From positions 1 through 60,062 of the forward strand of contig CAUJIK010000096.1 of assembly GCA_963205255.1 (NCBI GenBank): a stretch of 60,062 bases of DNA, read 5' to 3'. This document shows positions 7,842 to 17,516 of this stretch, in pieces. Each line of letters begins with the position of its first letter. The stretch's first letter is position 1. The notes under the pieces are model-generated. The model searched no databases and was not told where the DNA came from. It saw only the letters and a program-made list of their open reading frames with translations. This stretch comes from Pseudomonadota bacterium (GTDB taxonomy: Bacteria; Pseudomonadota; Gammaproteobacteria; Steroidobacterales; Steroidobacteraceae). Position numbers and translations under genes: made by a program.

Positions 7842-8267
7842 ATGAACATTGCGATCCGTGAACCCTGGGCTCTGCTGAACCGTCTGAGTCGCGATTTCGA
7901 TGGCCTGGTGGCAAGCGGCAATCCGCCGACCGACGTGGCCTTCATCCCGCCCGTGGATGTGCGCGAGGAAGCCGGCCGCTTCGTGGTGCAGGCGGACCTG
8001 CCTGGCGTGGCGCCCGACGATATCGACGTGACGGCGGAAAAAGGCGTGCTGACGCTGCGCGGCGAGCGCAAGACCGAGAAGCGCGAGGAAAGCGCGGGCT
8101 ATGAGCGCATCGAGCGCGTGTCGGGCAGCTTCACGCGGCGCTTTGCGCTGCCGGAGAACGTGCAGGCCGATGCCATCAAGGCGAAGTTCACCCATGGCGT
8201 GCTGGAGATTTCGATCCCCAAGCAGCCGGAGGTGGCGGCGAAGAAGGTGACGGTCGAGACTCACTAA
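7842..8267 (+). CDS. Small heat-shock protein, Hsp20 / alpha-crystallin family
   Basis: A 141-residue cytoplasmic holdase that binds unfolding proteins under heat stress. The alpha-crystallin domain spans roughly residues 40-133: VDVREEAGRFVVQADLPGVA, VTAEKGVLTLRGERKTE, SGSFTRRFALPENVQADAI. The C-terminal anchoring motif is present as LEISIPKQPE. The start has a GAGGAG ribosome site, and a sigma-32 promoter lies upstream, consistent with heat induction. The gene ends in two hairpins that separate it from the convergent vapBC. Confidence 0.95.
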   Translation: MNIAIREPWALLNRLSRDFDGLVASGNPPTDVAFIPPVDVREEAGRFVVQADLPGVAPDDIDVTAEKGVLTLRGERKTEKREESAGYERIERVSGSFTRRFALPENVQADAIKAKFTHGVLEISIPKQPEVAAKKVTVETH

Positions 8268-8277
8268 AGCTTTATTT

Positions 8278-8312
8278 GAAACAATTCTGCCGTCAATAGA
8301 CGGAATTGTTTC
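8278..8312 (+). terminator. Hairpin terminator after hsp20
   Basis: GAAACAATT (8278-8286) pairs with AATTGTTTC (8304-8312), and an inner CCGTC/GACGG stem closes the AATA loop; CTG bulges on the left arm. Being nearly symmetrical it may act in both directions. Confidence 0.6.
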
Positions 8313-8329
8313 GATAATAGACCAAACAA

Positions 8330-8357
8330 AGCCCTCGTCCGCTCGCGGGCGAGGGCT
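8330..8357. terminator. Second hairpin between hsp20 and vapC
   Basis: AGCCCTCG (8330-8337) pairs with CGAGGGCT (8350-8357). It sits 8 bases beyond the vapC stop on the other strand, so it probably ends the vapBC transcript or works in both directions. Confidence 0.5.
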
Positions 8358-8365
8358 CTCCCGAG

Positions 8366-8758
8366 TCAGTAGCTCACAGCCATGACGTCAGTGAGCGCGA
8401 AATCCCCGCCCTTGAACAACAGAGGCTCGCCGGTGGCGCGCGACAGGGCATAGCTGAAACAGTCGCCGTAGTTCAGCCCGGCCGGATGACGTCCCTTGCC
8501 GAAACGACGCCAGGCCTGCCGCGCCAACTCCCCTTGCTCGGCGCTCACGGGTTCGACTGTAACGCCTGCCCGCGCCAACAGCAGATCCAGCTCGCGTGCC
8601 GCGGCCTCCCCCTGCCGAGACTCGAGGACGATGGAAGCCTCTATCAGCGTAGCGGCGGAAATCAGGCGCGTCGGGTCCGCATCGATCACCGCTGCCAGAC
8701 GCGGCGCCTCGGGCTCCATGCCCAGCAGCGCGACGAGCGCGGAGGTGTCGATCACCAT
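8366..8758 (-). CDS. vapC: VapC-type PIN-domain ribonuclease toxin
   Basis: A protein of 130 residues from ATG 8758, the normal VapC size. The PIN acidic residues are in place: MVIDTSALVA near the start, ATLIEASIVLE around residue 40, NYGDCFSYALSR and LLFKGGDFALTD near the end. VapC toxins are magnesium-dependent endoribonucleases that often cut tRNA or rRNA; the target here is unknown. Longer open reading frame upstream of this ATG overlaps vapB in another frame and is not used. It follows vapB by 4 bases. Confidence 0.9.
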   Translation of the reverse strand: MVIDTSALVALLGMEPEAPRLAAVIDADPTRLISAATLIEASIVLESRQGEAAARELDLLLARAGVTVEPVSAEQGELARQAWRRFGKGRHPAGLNYGDCFSYALSRATGEPLLFKGGDFALTDVMAVSY

Positions 8759-8762
8759 GCGT

Positions 8763-9014
8763 TCATTCGGGTAGACCGTGCCGGTCGTAGCCGAGTATCT
8801 CGTCGGGCGAACGATGGTCCTGCAGCGGCAACGCCGCGCAGCGCCGCCCGATGGCGAGCAATTCATCGGCCAGCTTCGGCCCACGGGCGCGCTGCAGACG
8901 CTGCAGACGTTCACGCAGGGACTGGACGATGGCCGAGGTGAGTGTCTCCCCGGTGACTTTGGCAACTTCACGCGCCAGACGGTCGGCCTCGGGATCCTTG
9001 ATGCTCAAGGGCAT
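8763..9014 (-). CDS. vapB: VapB-type antitoxin
   Basis: An 83-residue protein from ATG 9014, beginning [20 protein letters not shown]. The [34 protein letters not shown] pattern is the ribbon-helix-helix 'PSK operon' antitoxin family usually paired with VapC. The C-terminal half (residues 45-83) is the probable toxin-binding part. It lies upstream of vapC in the usual antitoxin-first order and is inferred to repress the AT-rich palindromic promoter ahead of it. Confidence 0.88.
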   Translation of the reverse strand: MPLSIKDPEADRLAREVAKVTGETLTSAIVQSLRERLQRLQRARGPKLADELLAIGRRCAALPLQDHRSPDEILGYDRHGLPE

Positions 9015-9020
9015 GGATAT

Positions 9021-9052
9021 ATACCTATTTACACTTTTATATAAATAAGTAT
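9021..9052. promoter_or_regulatory. Probable vapBC operator
   Basis: ATACCTATTT (9021-9030) and AAATAAGTAT (9043-9052) form an inverted repeat with one mismatch, in an AT-rich patch right before vapB. VapB proteins commonly bind such sites. Confidence 0.5.
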
Positions 9053-9146
9053 AGAACAAATTCATGTCGGGCATGGAATGGAAGCATATGCGCGTATCCG
9101 CCATCGATCTGCACGCAAATGAGCTTTAAAAAGGCAAAAACTGAAG

Positions 9147-10178
9147 CTAACGTGCGCCTTCCGACGCCTTGGCCGCCTGCACGTAAAAGCACGGCAGATA
9201 GCCGCCGCATTCCTGCTCCAGCAGGGCCAGCAGCCGGGGCACTTGCTCGTAGTAGGTGGCCACGGAGGCCAGATGAGCATTGTTCAGGCCGGTGCTGATC
9301 CAGGCCCCGTAACCGCTGGGCTGGCCCGCCGCCTCTTCGATGTCACGCACGCGAACCACGAGCGCGGCCAGTTCCGCCTGCTTGCCCTGGCGCTTCCCGT
9401 CATCGCTCATCGCGCCCGCATACAGCGAGGTCAGCCTGGCGCGCGTGGCCGAGAACTCGGCGGTCACCTGCTGGCGCAGCTCGCGGCGCCGGTGCCAGCG
9501 CGCCAGCTGTGCCGCATCCACGTAGCGCGCGGCATAGCGCGCCACGCCCGCCTCTTCCACCGCGGTGGCGAATGCCTCGTTGAAGGCCGAATCACCCGGC
9601 ACGTATAACACCTGGTGGGCGAGCTCATGAAAGATCAGCGCCGCGAGGTCCAGTTCGGAATAGCCGACCACGGTGCTGAGCAACGGATCCGCCGTGCGGC
9701 CCAGCGTGGAATAGGCCGGCACACCGCCCACCACCACATCATCGCCCTGCGCGGCGAGGCGCGCCGCATGCGCCCGGGCAGCCACCTCGCTGAAATAGCC
9801 GCGATAGGCCACGCAGCCCACGATGGGGAAACACCATTGCCGCGGCGCCACCGACAATTCGGGCGTCGCCACCACATTCCACACCACGTAGGGGCGGCCG
9901 ATGTCGGCATAGCTGCGGAACGCCGCGTTGTCGGGCAGCCCCATCTCCTGCGAGGCAAAGGCACGGATGCGCTGGGCGCGGCGCAGCTGCTCGCGCAGCG
10001 GCGGCGCGGTTTCGGGCTGGTCGATCACCCGCTCGATGGGCTGGCGCGCGCGCATCACGGCGAACTGGCCGCGCGCGGCCTGGGCCACATAGCCCGCGCC
10101 ACAGCCGGCAAGCAGGGCGGCGCACAGAAGCACCGTGGTCGTGCGCCACAGCGCGAAACGGGACTTTGTCAGTAACAT
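9147..10178 (-). CDS. Lipoprotein aminopeptidase (putative aminopeptidase family, HELAH zinc motif)
   Basis: A 343-residue protein from ATG 10178. The N terminus is a lipoprotein signal: basic start, hydrophobic core TTVLLCAALLAGC, lipobox cysteine at residue 26. The zinc-binding motif FHELAHQVLY lies near residue 183-190, followed by SAFNEAFATAVEEAG, whose glutamate probably completes the site. This matches the uncharacterised bacterial aminopeptidase family (Pfam 'Aminopep'). Open frame upstream of this start is antisense to cca and is not coding. Its ATG is only 6 bases from that of the divergent cca. Confidence 0.85.
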   Translation of the reverse strand: MLLTKSRFALWRTTTVLLCAALLAGCGAGYVAQAARGQFAVMRARQPIERVIDQPETAPPLREQLRRAQRIRAFASQEMGLPDNAAFRSYADIGRPYVVWNVVATPELSVAPRQWCFPIVGCVAYRGYFSEVAARAHAARLAAQGDDVVVGGVPAYSTLGRTADPLLSTVVGYSELDLAALIFHELAHQVLYVPGDSAFNEAFATAVEEAGVARYAARYVDAAQLARWHRRRELRQQVTAEFSATRARLTSLYAGAMSDDGKRQGKQAELAALVVRVRDIEEAAGQPSGYGAWISTGLNNAHLASVATYYEQVPRLLALLEQECGGYLPCFYVQAAKASEGAR

Positions 10179-10184
10179 GGGCGG

Positions 10185-11411
10185 ATGAAAGTCTATCTGG
10201 TCGGTGGCGCGGTCCGGGACCGGTTGCTCGGGCGGCAGGCCAGCGAGCTCGATTATGTGGTCGTCGGCGGCACGGCCGAGGCGCTGACCGCGCAGGGTTT
10301 CAAGCCCGTGGGCCGGGATTTCCCGGTGTTCCTGCACCCGGAGACCAAGAGCGAATACGCGCTGGCGCGCCGCGAGCGCAAGACCGGCCCGGGCTACCGC
10401 GGCTTCGTCACCGAGTTCGCGCCCGACATCACGCTTGCGGAAGACCTGCTGCGGCGTGATCTGACCATCAACGCCATCGCGCAACGCGAGGACGGCACGC
10501 TGGTCGATCCTTATGGCGGACAGGCGGACATCCAGGCGCGGCTGCTGCGGCATGTCTCCCCTGCTTTCTCCGAAGATCCGGTGCGCATCCTGCGCGTGGC
10601 GCGTTTCGCCGCGCGCTTCGCGCCATTGGGCTTCAGCGTGCATGAATCCACACTCGCGCTGATGCGGCAGATGGTGGAAGCCGGAGAAGCCGCGGCGCTG
10701 GTACCGGAACGCGTATGGCAGGAGACCGAACGCGCGCTGCGCGAAGCACAGCCGCAGGTGTTTTTCGAGGTGCTGCGCGAGTGCGGCGCGCTGGCGGTGA
10801 TCTTCCCCGAGGTGGACCTTCTGTTCGGAGTGCCGCAGAACCCGCAGTGGCATCCCGAGATCGACACCGGCGTGCACGTGATGCTGTGCCTCGAGCGCGC
10901 GGCGCAGCTCGCGGCGCCGGTGACGGTGCGCTTCGCGGTGCTGATGCATGACCTGGGCAAGGGCACCACGCCGCGCGCAGAGTGGCCACGGCATCTCATG
11001 CACGAATCGCGCGGTGTGCCGCTGGTCGATGCGCTGTGCACGCGCCTCAAGGTGCCGAATGAATTCCGTGAGCTGGCGCGCCTGACCAGCAAGCAGCACC
11101 TGAATGTGCACCGCGCGCTGGAACTCAAGCCCACGACCGTGCTGAAGCTGCTGGAGGAATGCGATGCCTTCCGCCGCCCGGCACGCTTCGGTGAATTACT
11201 GCTGGCCTGCCAGTGCGATGCGCAGGGGCGCACGGGGCTCGAGGAATCACCTTATCCGCAGCGGGAGTATCTGGCGAAGGCGCTGACCGTCGCGGCCGCG
11301 GCGCAGCTCACTGACGAGGAGCGCGCGGGACTACGCGGCCAGGCGATTGCACAGGCGCTGCACCAGCGACGACTCGCCGCGCTGACGCAGTTGAAGGCGA
11401 AACACGACTGA
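10185..11411 (+). CDS. cca: Multifunctional CCA tRNA nucleotidyltransferase
   Basis: A 408-residue enzyme that adds or repairs the 3' CCA end of tRNAs. The nucleotidyltransferase head begins at residue 1 with MKVYLVGGAVRDRLLG and continues QASELDYVVVGG; LLRRDLTINAIAQ is the conserved RRD motif. The neck and body follow, and an HD phosphohydrolase domain is present from about residue 225 (VHVMLCLERAA...VLMHDLGKG), as in the E. coli enzyme. The promoter must lie inside or very near the divergent aminopeptidase gene, since the two start codons are 6 bases apart. Confidence 0.95.
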   Translation: MKVYLVGGAVRDRLLGRQASELDYVVVGGTAEALTAQGFKPVGRDFPVFLHPETKSEYALARRERKTGPGYRGFVTEFAPDITLAEDLLRRDLTINAIAQREDGTLVDPYGGQADIQARLLRHVSPAFSEDPVRILRVARFAARFAPLGFSVHESTLALMRQMVEAGEAAALVPERVWQETERALREAQPQVFFEVLRECGALAVIFPEVDLLFGVPQNPQWHPEIDTGVHVMLCLERAAQLAAPVTVRFAVLMHDLGKGTTPRAEWPRHLMHESRGVPLVDALCTRLKVPNEFRELARLTSKQHLNVHRALELKPTTVLKLLEECDAFRRPARFGELLLACQCDAQGRTGLEESPYPQREYLAKALTVAAAAQLTDEERAGLRGQAIAQALHQRRLAALTQLKAKHD

Positions 11412-11423
11412 CCGGCCGGGGCC

Positions 11424-14400
11424 TCAGAACTTGACGCCGAGCGTCACCTTGAAGGTGCGCATCACACCGGCGACATCGCCCTCCGTGAAGTAGTAAGGCA
11501 GGTCCGGATAGCCGTCGAACAGGAAGGCAAAGTTTCGCGAGTTGAACACGTTGAGCGCATCGACGCGCAGCTGCACGGCGGCGCCGCTGACGTCGAAGTC
11601 CCTGGTCACCTGCAGGTCCACGGTGCGATAGCCCAGCCGGTTCTTCGGGAACTGCGAAATCTTGAGGTAGTTGTAGTTCAGGCCGTTCGCCGGCTCGAGG
11701 TTGTCGCCATCGAACGCGGTCAGCGGCTTGGGCGTCTCGAGCACCAGCTTGGCGCCGAACACCAGCCCCCAGGGTCCATCGAGGTTGCCGGTGGCCACCA
11801 GGCGATGTCGCGGCAACTGGTTCGAAAGCACGAAGGGCGAAAGCCCGGGAAAGGCATAGTCGAGCTGGTAGTCGCCATTGGAGACCAGCCGCTCCTTGCC
11901 GCGCGACCAGGTGTACGCCACGCTGACCGACCAGCGCGAATCGGCCGTCCAGGGCTTGTCCAGCGACACCAGCAGCTGCGTGGTGCGCGAGGCCTTCGCA
12001 TTGTCGAACAGATAGAGCGAGCCGCCGCCGGCATTGGCCACCAGGCCATCGTAGCCGGCCCAGCGCTCCGAGTCGTACCAGTACCAGGTGCCATCGCCGT
12101 AGAAGTTGGCGAGGCTCGCGATCAGGCCATCGCGGCTGATGATGTGCGCCACCGCGACGCTGGTGTTCCAGCCGCCGACACGGTTACGCATGCCGAGACT
12201 GAACTGGTCCGAATGCGGCGCCTTCAGCCGGTTGTTGATCAGGTGCATCTCGCCGAAGTTGCCCGGCGCGATGGATTGCAGGCCGGCGGTTGTCAGGTAG
12301 GCGCTGTTCCACGGTATGCAGAAGGCATTGTCACCAGTGCCCGGCAGGCAAGCGGGGTTGTTCGCATTCCAGAACTGGATGGTGGGCGTATAGAGCGTCG
12401 CCTTGTTGGTCTCGTGCTGCAGGATCGAGAAAACATTGCGGTCGTAGCTGCGGCCCGCGGCGCCGAAGATCACGTGCCGCTGGTCGGCGAACAGGTCATA
12501 TGAAAAACCGAGGCGCGGCTGGATCTGGTTCGAGGGGTTGCTGCGGTTGCGGCCGGTGCTGATGTAATTGCCGATGTCGATGCCGGCATTCGCCAGCGTC
12601 TGGGCATAGGTCTGCCCCGGAGCCGCGCCGCGGTAGGCGCCGCTGAAGGTATAGAACTCGGGATCGTTGTTGAGATCGGGGCCGTTGAGCGCGTCGACGA
12701 AACGCTGCGGCGTGACATGACCGGTGTAGGTCGGCGTCTGCTCGTAGTCGTAGCGCAGGCCCAGGTTCAGCAGCAGATGCTCGTCGACGGCCCAGTCATC
12801 CTGCAGATAGAGACCGAACTGCCGGTTCCTCGAGGTCGCGATGGCCGACAGGCTGCTGTCGACCTGCGCGCCGAACACCACCTGGAAGGGATCGGCCTCC
12901 ACACCGCCCGGCCCGACGTAGTAGGAATACAGCGGCGCCGTGCTTGCATCGCGCGAGCTCAGCCGCACCTGCTTGAACTTGATGCCGGTCTTGACGGTGT
13001 GTTCGCCGTGCCAGCGCAGGTCACTCAACGTGAGGTCGTCCTGCAGCGAGAAGCCTCTCTGCCGCGCAAGGAAGTAGTTGCGAGGATCCACACCATCGAT
13101 CTGCAGCACCGGATCGAAACCGTTGCCGCGCGTACCCAGCGCGACGAACTGCCGGCCCGGATCGTCGCCGACCCTGGACGGTGTGTCGTTGGTCTTCTCC
13201 AATGTCGCGGTAAGCTGGTTGAAGCGGCGGCCATTGCGACGCTCCCAGCGCAACTGCATCCGGCTGTCGTCGTTGACGTAGGTGGAAGCGGCCGACGCGG
13301 CGACCACGCCCGTGGCGCCGGCCTGCTGGCGCTCGCGCCGGTACTTGGTCGTGAGTTCGAGACGATCGGCCTCGGTGAGCTCCCAGCTCAGCTTGCCAAA
13401 ATACAGGCCCTCCCTGAACGGATTGGCGACCGGCCCATAGTGGGCACGCAGATCCGAAGGTAGCCAGCTCTCCACGTCCAGCGCATTGCCATCGTCATCC
13501 TGCAGCTGCGGCGCGCTCACGGTGTTCGGCGAAGTGAACTGCTTGGCCTCGACGGTGAAGAAATAGTGCAGCCGATCCTCGATGATCGGGCCGCCGGCGG
13601 CGAAACCGTACTCCTTGCTCGGCCCGCCCTGCTTGCCGCTGCCCGCCGCAAGCTCCGCGGGTGTCGCGGCGCGCAGGCCCTGATCGGAATAGGTGATGAA
13701 AGCCTCGGCGCGGAAATCATTGGTGCCTGAGCGCGTAACCGCCGTGACGGCCGCACCCGAGATCTGGTCGTACTCGGCCTTGTAGTTGGAGGTAATCACG
13801 CGGTATTCGCCGATGGCGAGCTGCGGAAACGGATTGCCCGGCGAACCCACCGGGTTCTGGTTCGGATCGGCGCCGCCCTGCCCGGCGATGCCACTGCCGC
13901 GCACATAGTTCTTCTGGCCAACGCCGTCGATGTAGACGTTGACGGCCGACGAGGTCTGGGCGCCGCTGCGCAGCGACGTGTTTCCGCGGGCGTCGGTCTG
14001 GAACACCATGCCCGGCACCACATCGGCGAATTCGAGAAAGTTGCGCGTGATCTGCGGCGTGGACTCGATCTGCCGCGAGGAGACGATGGCGCCCACCTGC
14101 GAGGTGCGCACCTCCACCAGGCGTCGCGACTGGACCAGTACCTCCTCCAGTTCCCCTGTTTCCGGCAATGCGGCTTCGCCCGGCGCGAGATCGAGCGTGG
14201 CGGTGGAGGCCACCGCCAGCGTGACCACCTGGGCAGTGCCCAGGCCGGCATCCACTTGCCATGTGCCGGGCGGCAGGCCGACGAGCGTGTATGCGCCGTC
14301 GGCAGTGGCCTGCGTGCGCCGCTGCGCGCCGGTCTCCACATTGCGGGCCCTCACCTCGCTGTTCGCGGGCGCGCGCCCGCGCAGCACGGCATCGGTCGAC

Positions 14401-14495
14401 TGCGCCTGCGCGGTCTGCGTCGCGATCACTGCGCACGCCCCGGCCATCACCACGCCCATCACTGCCCGGGCACGAAGCCCGATGAGGATATTCAC
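11424..14495 (-). CDS. TonB-dependent receptor, Oar-like, with N-terminal carboxypeptidase-regulatory-like domain
   Basis: About 1023 residues from GTG 14495 (GAGG 10 bases upstream); an ATG at 14459 is an alternative. The signal peptide ends near ATQTAQAQ. A carboxypeptidase-regulatory-like beta domain follows (TDAVLRGRAPANSEVRARN, YTLVGLPPGTWQVDAG), then the plug (VVPGMVFQTDARGNTSLRSG, VNVYIDGVGQKNYVRGSG) and a long beta-barrel ending in phenylalanine (KVTLGVKF). The SNYKAEYDQISGAAVTAVTR segment is typical of Oar-type receptors. Such proteins import large or poorly permeable ligands across the outer membrane using TonB energy. The ligand is unknown, and no associated transporter or peptidase operon is adjacent. 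Confidence 0.88.
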   Translation of the reverse strand: MNILIGLRARAVMGVVMAGACAVIATQTAQAQSTDAVLRGRAPANSEVRARNVETGAQRRTQATADGAYTLVGLPPGTWQVDAGLGTAQVVTLAVASTATLDLAPGEAALPETGELEEVLVQSRRLVEVRTSQVGAIVSSRQIESTPQITRNFLEFADVVPGMVFQTDARGNTSLRSGAQTSSAVNVYIDGVGQKNYVRGSGIAGQGGADPNQNPVGSPGNPFPQLAIGEYRVITSNYKAEYDQISGAAVTAVTRSGTNDFRAEAFITYSDQGLRAATPAELAAGSGKQGGPSKEYGFAAGGPIIEDRLHYFFTVEAKQFTSPNTVSAPQLQDDDGNALDVESWLPSDLRAHYGPVANPFREGLYFGKLSWELTEADRLELTTKYRRERQQAGATGVVAASAASTYVNDDSRMQLRWERRNGRRFNQLTATLEKTNDTPSRVGDDPGRQFVALGTRGNGFDPVLQIDGVDPRNYFLARQRGFSLQDDLTLSDLRWHGEHTVKTGIKFKQVRLSSRDASTAPLYSYYVGPGGVEADPFQVVFGAQVDSSLSAIATSRNRQFGLYLQDDWAVDEHLLLNLGLRYDYEQTPTYTGHVTPQRFVDALNGPDLNNDPEFYTFSGAYRGAAPGQTYAQTLANAGIDIGNYISTGRNRSNPSNQIQPRLGFSYDLFADQRHVIFGAAGRSYDRNVFSILQHETNKATLYTPTIQFWNANNPACLPGTGDNAFCIPWNSAYLTTAGLQSIAPGNFGEMHLINNRLKAPHSDQFSLGMRNRVGGWNTSVAVAHIISRDGLIASLANFYGDGTWYWYDSERWAGYDGLVANAGGGSLYLFDNAKASRTTQLLVSLDKPWTADSRWSVSVAYTWSRGKERLVSNGDYQLDYAFPGLSPFVLSNQLPRHRLVATGNLDGPWGLVFGAKLVLETPKPLTAFDGDNLEPANGLNYNYLKISQFPKNRLGYRTVDLQVTRDFDVSGAAVQLRVDALNVFNSRNFAFLFDGYPDLPYYFTEGDVAGVMRTFKVTLGVKF

Positions 14496-14571
14496 GAAGT
14501 ACTGCCTCAGCTTGTCGTACGTGTGTATCGAGACGGGAAACAGTCTACACCTGCCGCACCCGGCACCGGGA

Positions 14572-15552
14572 TCAAGCCGCGAGACAGGCCTCGGCCAGCA
14601 GCTGGTACGAGCGCAGCCGCGCGGCGTGATCGTGGATCGCGCTCGCCACGATGAGCTCATCCGCTCCCGTCTGCCCGATGAAAGCCGCGAGGCCACTGCG
14701 CACGGTCTGCGGCGAACCGACGAAGGAGCAGCCGAGGAAGCCATCGACCTGCGGCTGCACGCCCGGCGGCAACGGATCGATCCGCGGCACCGGCGGCGCG
14801 AGGCGGCCACGCGTGCCGGTGACGATGCCGATCACGACCTGCTGCAATGAGGTGAACAGGAAGCGCGCTTCATCATCGGTGGGTGCGACGATGACGTTCA
14901 CGCCGGCAATGGCGTAAGGCTGCGCCAGCTGCGCCGAGGGCTGGAAGCGCTCCCGATAGAGCTTCAGCGCGGCATGCAACGCGGCCGGCGCGAAATGCGA
15001 GGCGAAGGCATAGGGCAGGCCCAGTTGCGCCGCCAGCTGCGCGCCGAAAAGACTGGAACCCAGTATCCACAGCGGTACATTGGAACCCGCGCCCGGCACC
15101 GCGCGAAGGCGCTGCCCCGGCTGCACCGGACCGAGCAGCGCCTGCAGTTCGAGCACATCGTCGGGAAAGCGGTCGGCCGCGCCGGGATCGCGCCGCAGCG
15201 CGCGCCAGGTGAGGCCATCGGTGCCGGGCGCGCGGCCCAGCCCGAGATCAATGCGGCCAGGAAACAATGCCTCCAGCGTGCCGAACTGTTCGGCGATCAC
15301 CAGCGGCGCATGATTGGGCAGCATGATGCCGCCGGCGCCCACGCGGATGCGCCGCGTGCCGGCCGCCACCTGCCCGATCACCACGGCGGTGGCGGCGCTG
15401 GCGATGCCGGGCATGTTGTGATGTTCGGCCAGCCAGTAGCGCTCGTAGCCCAGGTTGTCGGCGTGGCGCGCCAGATCCAGCGTGTTGCGCAGCGCCTGCG
15501 CCACGGTCGCGCCCTCGCACACATGCGCCAGATCGAGTATGGAAAGTTTCAC
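14572..15552 (-). CDS. LLM-class flavin-dependent oxidoreductase (luciferase-like)
   Basis: A 326-residue luciferase-like TIM-barrel monooxygenase. Typical segments are [39 protein letters not shown] and [20 protein letters not shown], as in the MsnO8 / YhbW-type group. These use reduced flavin from a partner reductase; no reductase gene is adjacent and the substrate is unknown. It starts with GTG and overlaps the midA stop by 4 bases (GTGA), so the two are translationally coupled. Confidence 0.9.
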   Translation of the reverse strand: MKLSILDLAHVCEGATVAQALRNTLDLARHADNLGYERYWLAEHHNMPGIASAATAVVIGQVAAGTRRIRVGAGGIMLPNHAPLVIAEQFGTLEALFPGRIDLGLGRAPGTDGLTWRALRRDPGAADRFPDDVLELQALLGPVQPGQRLRAVPGAGSNVPLWILGSSLFGAQLAAQLGLPYAFASHFAPAALHAALKLYRERFQPSAQLAQPYAIAGVNVIVAPTDDEARFLFTSLQQVVIGIVTGTRGRLAPPVPRIDPLPPGVQPQVDGFLGCSFVGSPQTVRSGLAAFIGQTGADELIVASAIHDHAARLRSYQLLAEACLAA

Positions 15553-16730
15553 AGACGCCCTCTGAGGTCCTGCAACAAGAAACCGGCCAGCGGTGCATCG
15601 CAGCCGCGCCCCAATGCGATGGCCTTGAAGCTCTCGCCCATCTCCTCCGGCATCATAAGCCGCCGCGCCTCGCCGGCGCGCTGCATGCGCGTGCGCTCAT
15701 CGCCCGCCGCCGCGACTTCACTCTCGATGCCCAGCCCCAGCAGCAGCGCCGCCTGCGTGCAGAAGCCCAGCACCTCGAGCCCTGCTTCGTCGGCGGCCTC
15801 GGCCACGCGCGTGAAATCGACCCAGGCGGTGATGTCTTCCATGCCCGGACGGGCGAAGGGATCGTCATGCGCGCGCTGGCGGTAATGGCAGCGCAATGTT
15901 CCGCCGCTGCGCTGCGGATGGTAGTACTCGCGGCGCGGCAGGCCGTAGTCGATGAACAGCGCAACGCCTTGCTCCATGGTGCTCGTCACCGCGCCGATCC
16001 ATGGCCCGGCGCGCCGGCACAGCTCGGAGGCATAGTCCTCCTGCGGCCACGGTGTGCCGGCATCAGCGCCCAGCCGCTCCACTTCGGCGCGCAGCGAATC
16101 CGGCGCCGGCCGCTCACTCCATATGAAGCGGCCATCGATCGAGCCGCCATCCTGCGCCACGCCCACACCGCGCTCGAACAGCACGCCATCGCGCCAGACA
16201 AAACACTCCACTGGCAGCGCATCCAGCACTTCGTTGGCCAGCAGCGCGCCGCGCCAGGGCTCGCGCGGCGGCTCATCCACCCAGCTCACGCGCGCGGCCA
16301 GATCGCCGGGCAAGGTTGCCAGCAGCGCCTGCTGCCGCTCACGCAGATCGGCGCTCACCTCCAGGATGAGATAGCGCCACGGCGGGCAGCCCATGGCCTG
16401 CATGGCCATGAGCACATCGAAAGCCAGCCGTCCGCTGCCTGCGCCCAGTTCGAACACGTCACCGTCACCGGTGGCTTCGAGCACGGCCGCGCAATGCCGA
16501 GCCAGGCAGCGCCCGAACAGCACCGACATCTCCGGCGCGGTGGTGAAATCCCCCGCCGCGCCCAGCTTGCGGGCGCCGGCGCTGTAATAACCCAGCCCCG
16601 GCTCGTAGAGCGCGCACTGCATGTATTCATCGAAGGGCAGCCAGCCGCCGGCCGCCGCGATGCGCGCGGCGATGTGCCGGCGCAGGCGCGCGGCATGTGC
16701 AGATTCGTGCAGGAGATCGGCGTCCGTCAT
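15549..16730 (-). CDS. Class I SAM-dependent methyltransferase, MidA/NDUFAF7 family (DUF185)
   Basis: A 393-residue protein. It has the family opening [20 protein letters not shown] and [20 protein letters not shown], the SAM-binding [19 protein letters not shown], and [17 protein letters not shown]. The mitochondrial homologue NDUFAF7 methylates an arginine of a complex I subunit; bacterial members are less well defined. It heads a two-gene unit with the LLM oxidoreductase and is divergent from the pteridine reductase gene, whose ATG lies only 11 bases away. Confidence 0.88.
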   Translation of the reverse strand: MTDADLLHESAHAARLRRHIAARIAAAGGWLPFDEYMQCALYEPGLGYYSAGARKLGAAGDFTTAPEMSVLFGRCLARHCAAVLEATGDGDVFELGAGSGRLAFDVLMAMQAMGCPPWRYLILEVSADLRERQQALLATLPGDLAARVSWVDEPPREPWRGALLANEVLDALPVECFVWRDGVLFERGVGVAQDGGSIDGRFIWSERPAPDSLRAEVERLGADAGTPWPQEDYASELCRRAGPWIGAVTSTMEQGVALFIDYGLPRREYYHPQRSGGTLRCHYRQRAHDDPFARPGMEDITAWVDFTRVAEAADEAGLEVLGFCTQAALLLGLGIESEVAAAGDERTRMQRAGEARRLMMPEEMGESFKAIALGRGCDAPLAGFLLQDLRGRL

Positions 16731-16741
16731 AAGCTCGCATC

Positions 16742-17488
16742 ATGGAGCAGAAGCTCACGGACAAGGTAGTGCTGATCACCGGCGCGGCGCGGCGCGTGGG
16801 CGCGGCGATCGCGCGCCATCTGCACGCGGCCGGCGCCACCGTGGCGATCCACTACCACCACTCCTCCGAGGCCGCCCGAGCGCTGGCCGACGAGCTCAAC
16901 GCGGCGCGGCCCATGTCCGCGGTGACGCTGGGTGGCGATCTGCTGGACGTGAAGGTGTTGCCATCGCTGGTGGAGGCCACGATGGCGCGCTTCGAGCGCC
17001 TCGACGTGCTGGTCAACAACGCCTCCACCTTCTATCCCACCCGCGTCGGCGAGATCACGCCCGCGCACTGGGAAGACCTGATGGGCACCAACCTGCGCGC
17101 GCCGCTGTTCCTGTCGCAGGCCGCGGCGCCCTATCTTGCCGAGCGCGACGGGCTGATCCTCAACATCGCCGACATCCACGGCCTGCGGCCGCTGCGCTAC
17201 CACACGGTCTACAGCCCCGCGAAAGCCGGCCTCATCATGCTCACGCAGTCGCTGGCGCGGGAACTGGCGCCGCGGGTGCGCGTGAACGCCATCGCGCCCG
17301 GCCCGGTGGAATTCCCCGAGCATGGGCTGACCGAGGACGCGAAGCAGGCCATCATCGACAAGACGCTGCTCAAGCGGCGCGGGTCGCCGCAGGACATCGC
17401 GCGCGCCGCGCTGTTCTTCGCGGCCGATGCGCCCTATGTAACCGGGCAGATTCTTGCCGTGGACGGCGGGCGCAGCGCCAACACCTGA
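16742..17488 (+). CDS. Pteridine reductase (short-chain dehydrogenase/reductase)
   Basis: A 248-residue SDR enzyme. The cofactor loop is LITGAARRVGAAIARHLHAA, the TGxxRRxG form found in pteridine reductases that prefer NADPH. NNAS follows (LVNNASTFYPTRVGE), then the catalytic YSPAKAGLIMLTQSLA and the PGPVEFPEHG segment. Such enzymes reduce dihydrobiopterin or dihydrofolate to the tetrahydro form. Its 3' end faces folK, 28 bases away, placing a pteridine enzyme next to two folate-synthesis genes. Confidence 0.88.
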   Translation: MEQKLTDKVVLITGAARRVGAAIARHLHAAGATVAIHYHHSSEAARALADELNAARPMSAVTLGGDLLDVKVLPSLVEATMARFERLDVLVNNASTFYPTRVGEITPAHWEDLMGTNLRAPLFLSQAAAPYLAERDGLILNIADIHGLRPLRYHTVYSPAKAGLIMLTQSLARELAPRVRVNAIAPGPVEFPEHGLTEDAKQAIIDKTLLKRRGSPQDIARAALFFAADAPYVTGQILAVDGGRSANT

Positions 17489-17516
17489 CCTCAAACGCCC
17501 CGCGAGCCCGATCACC

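Noticed and set aside
10179-11111. N-terminal 311-codon extension of the lipoprotein aminopeptidase
   Set aside because: Antisense to cca; the lipoprotein signal at ATG 10178 gives a complete protein.
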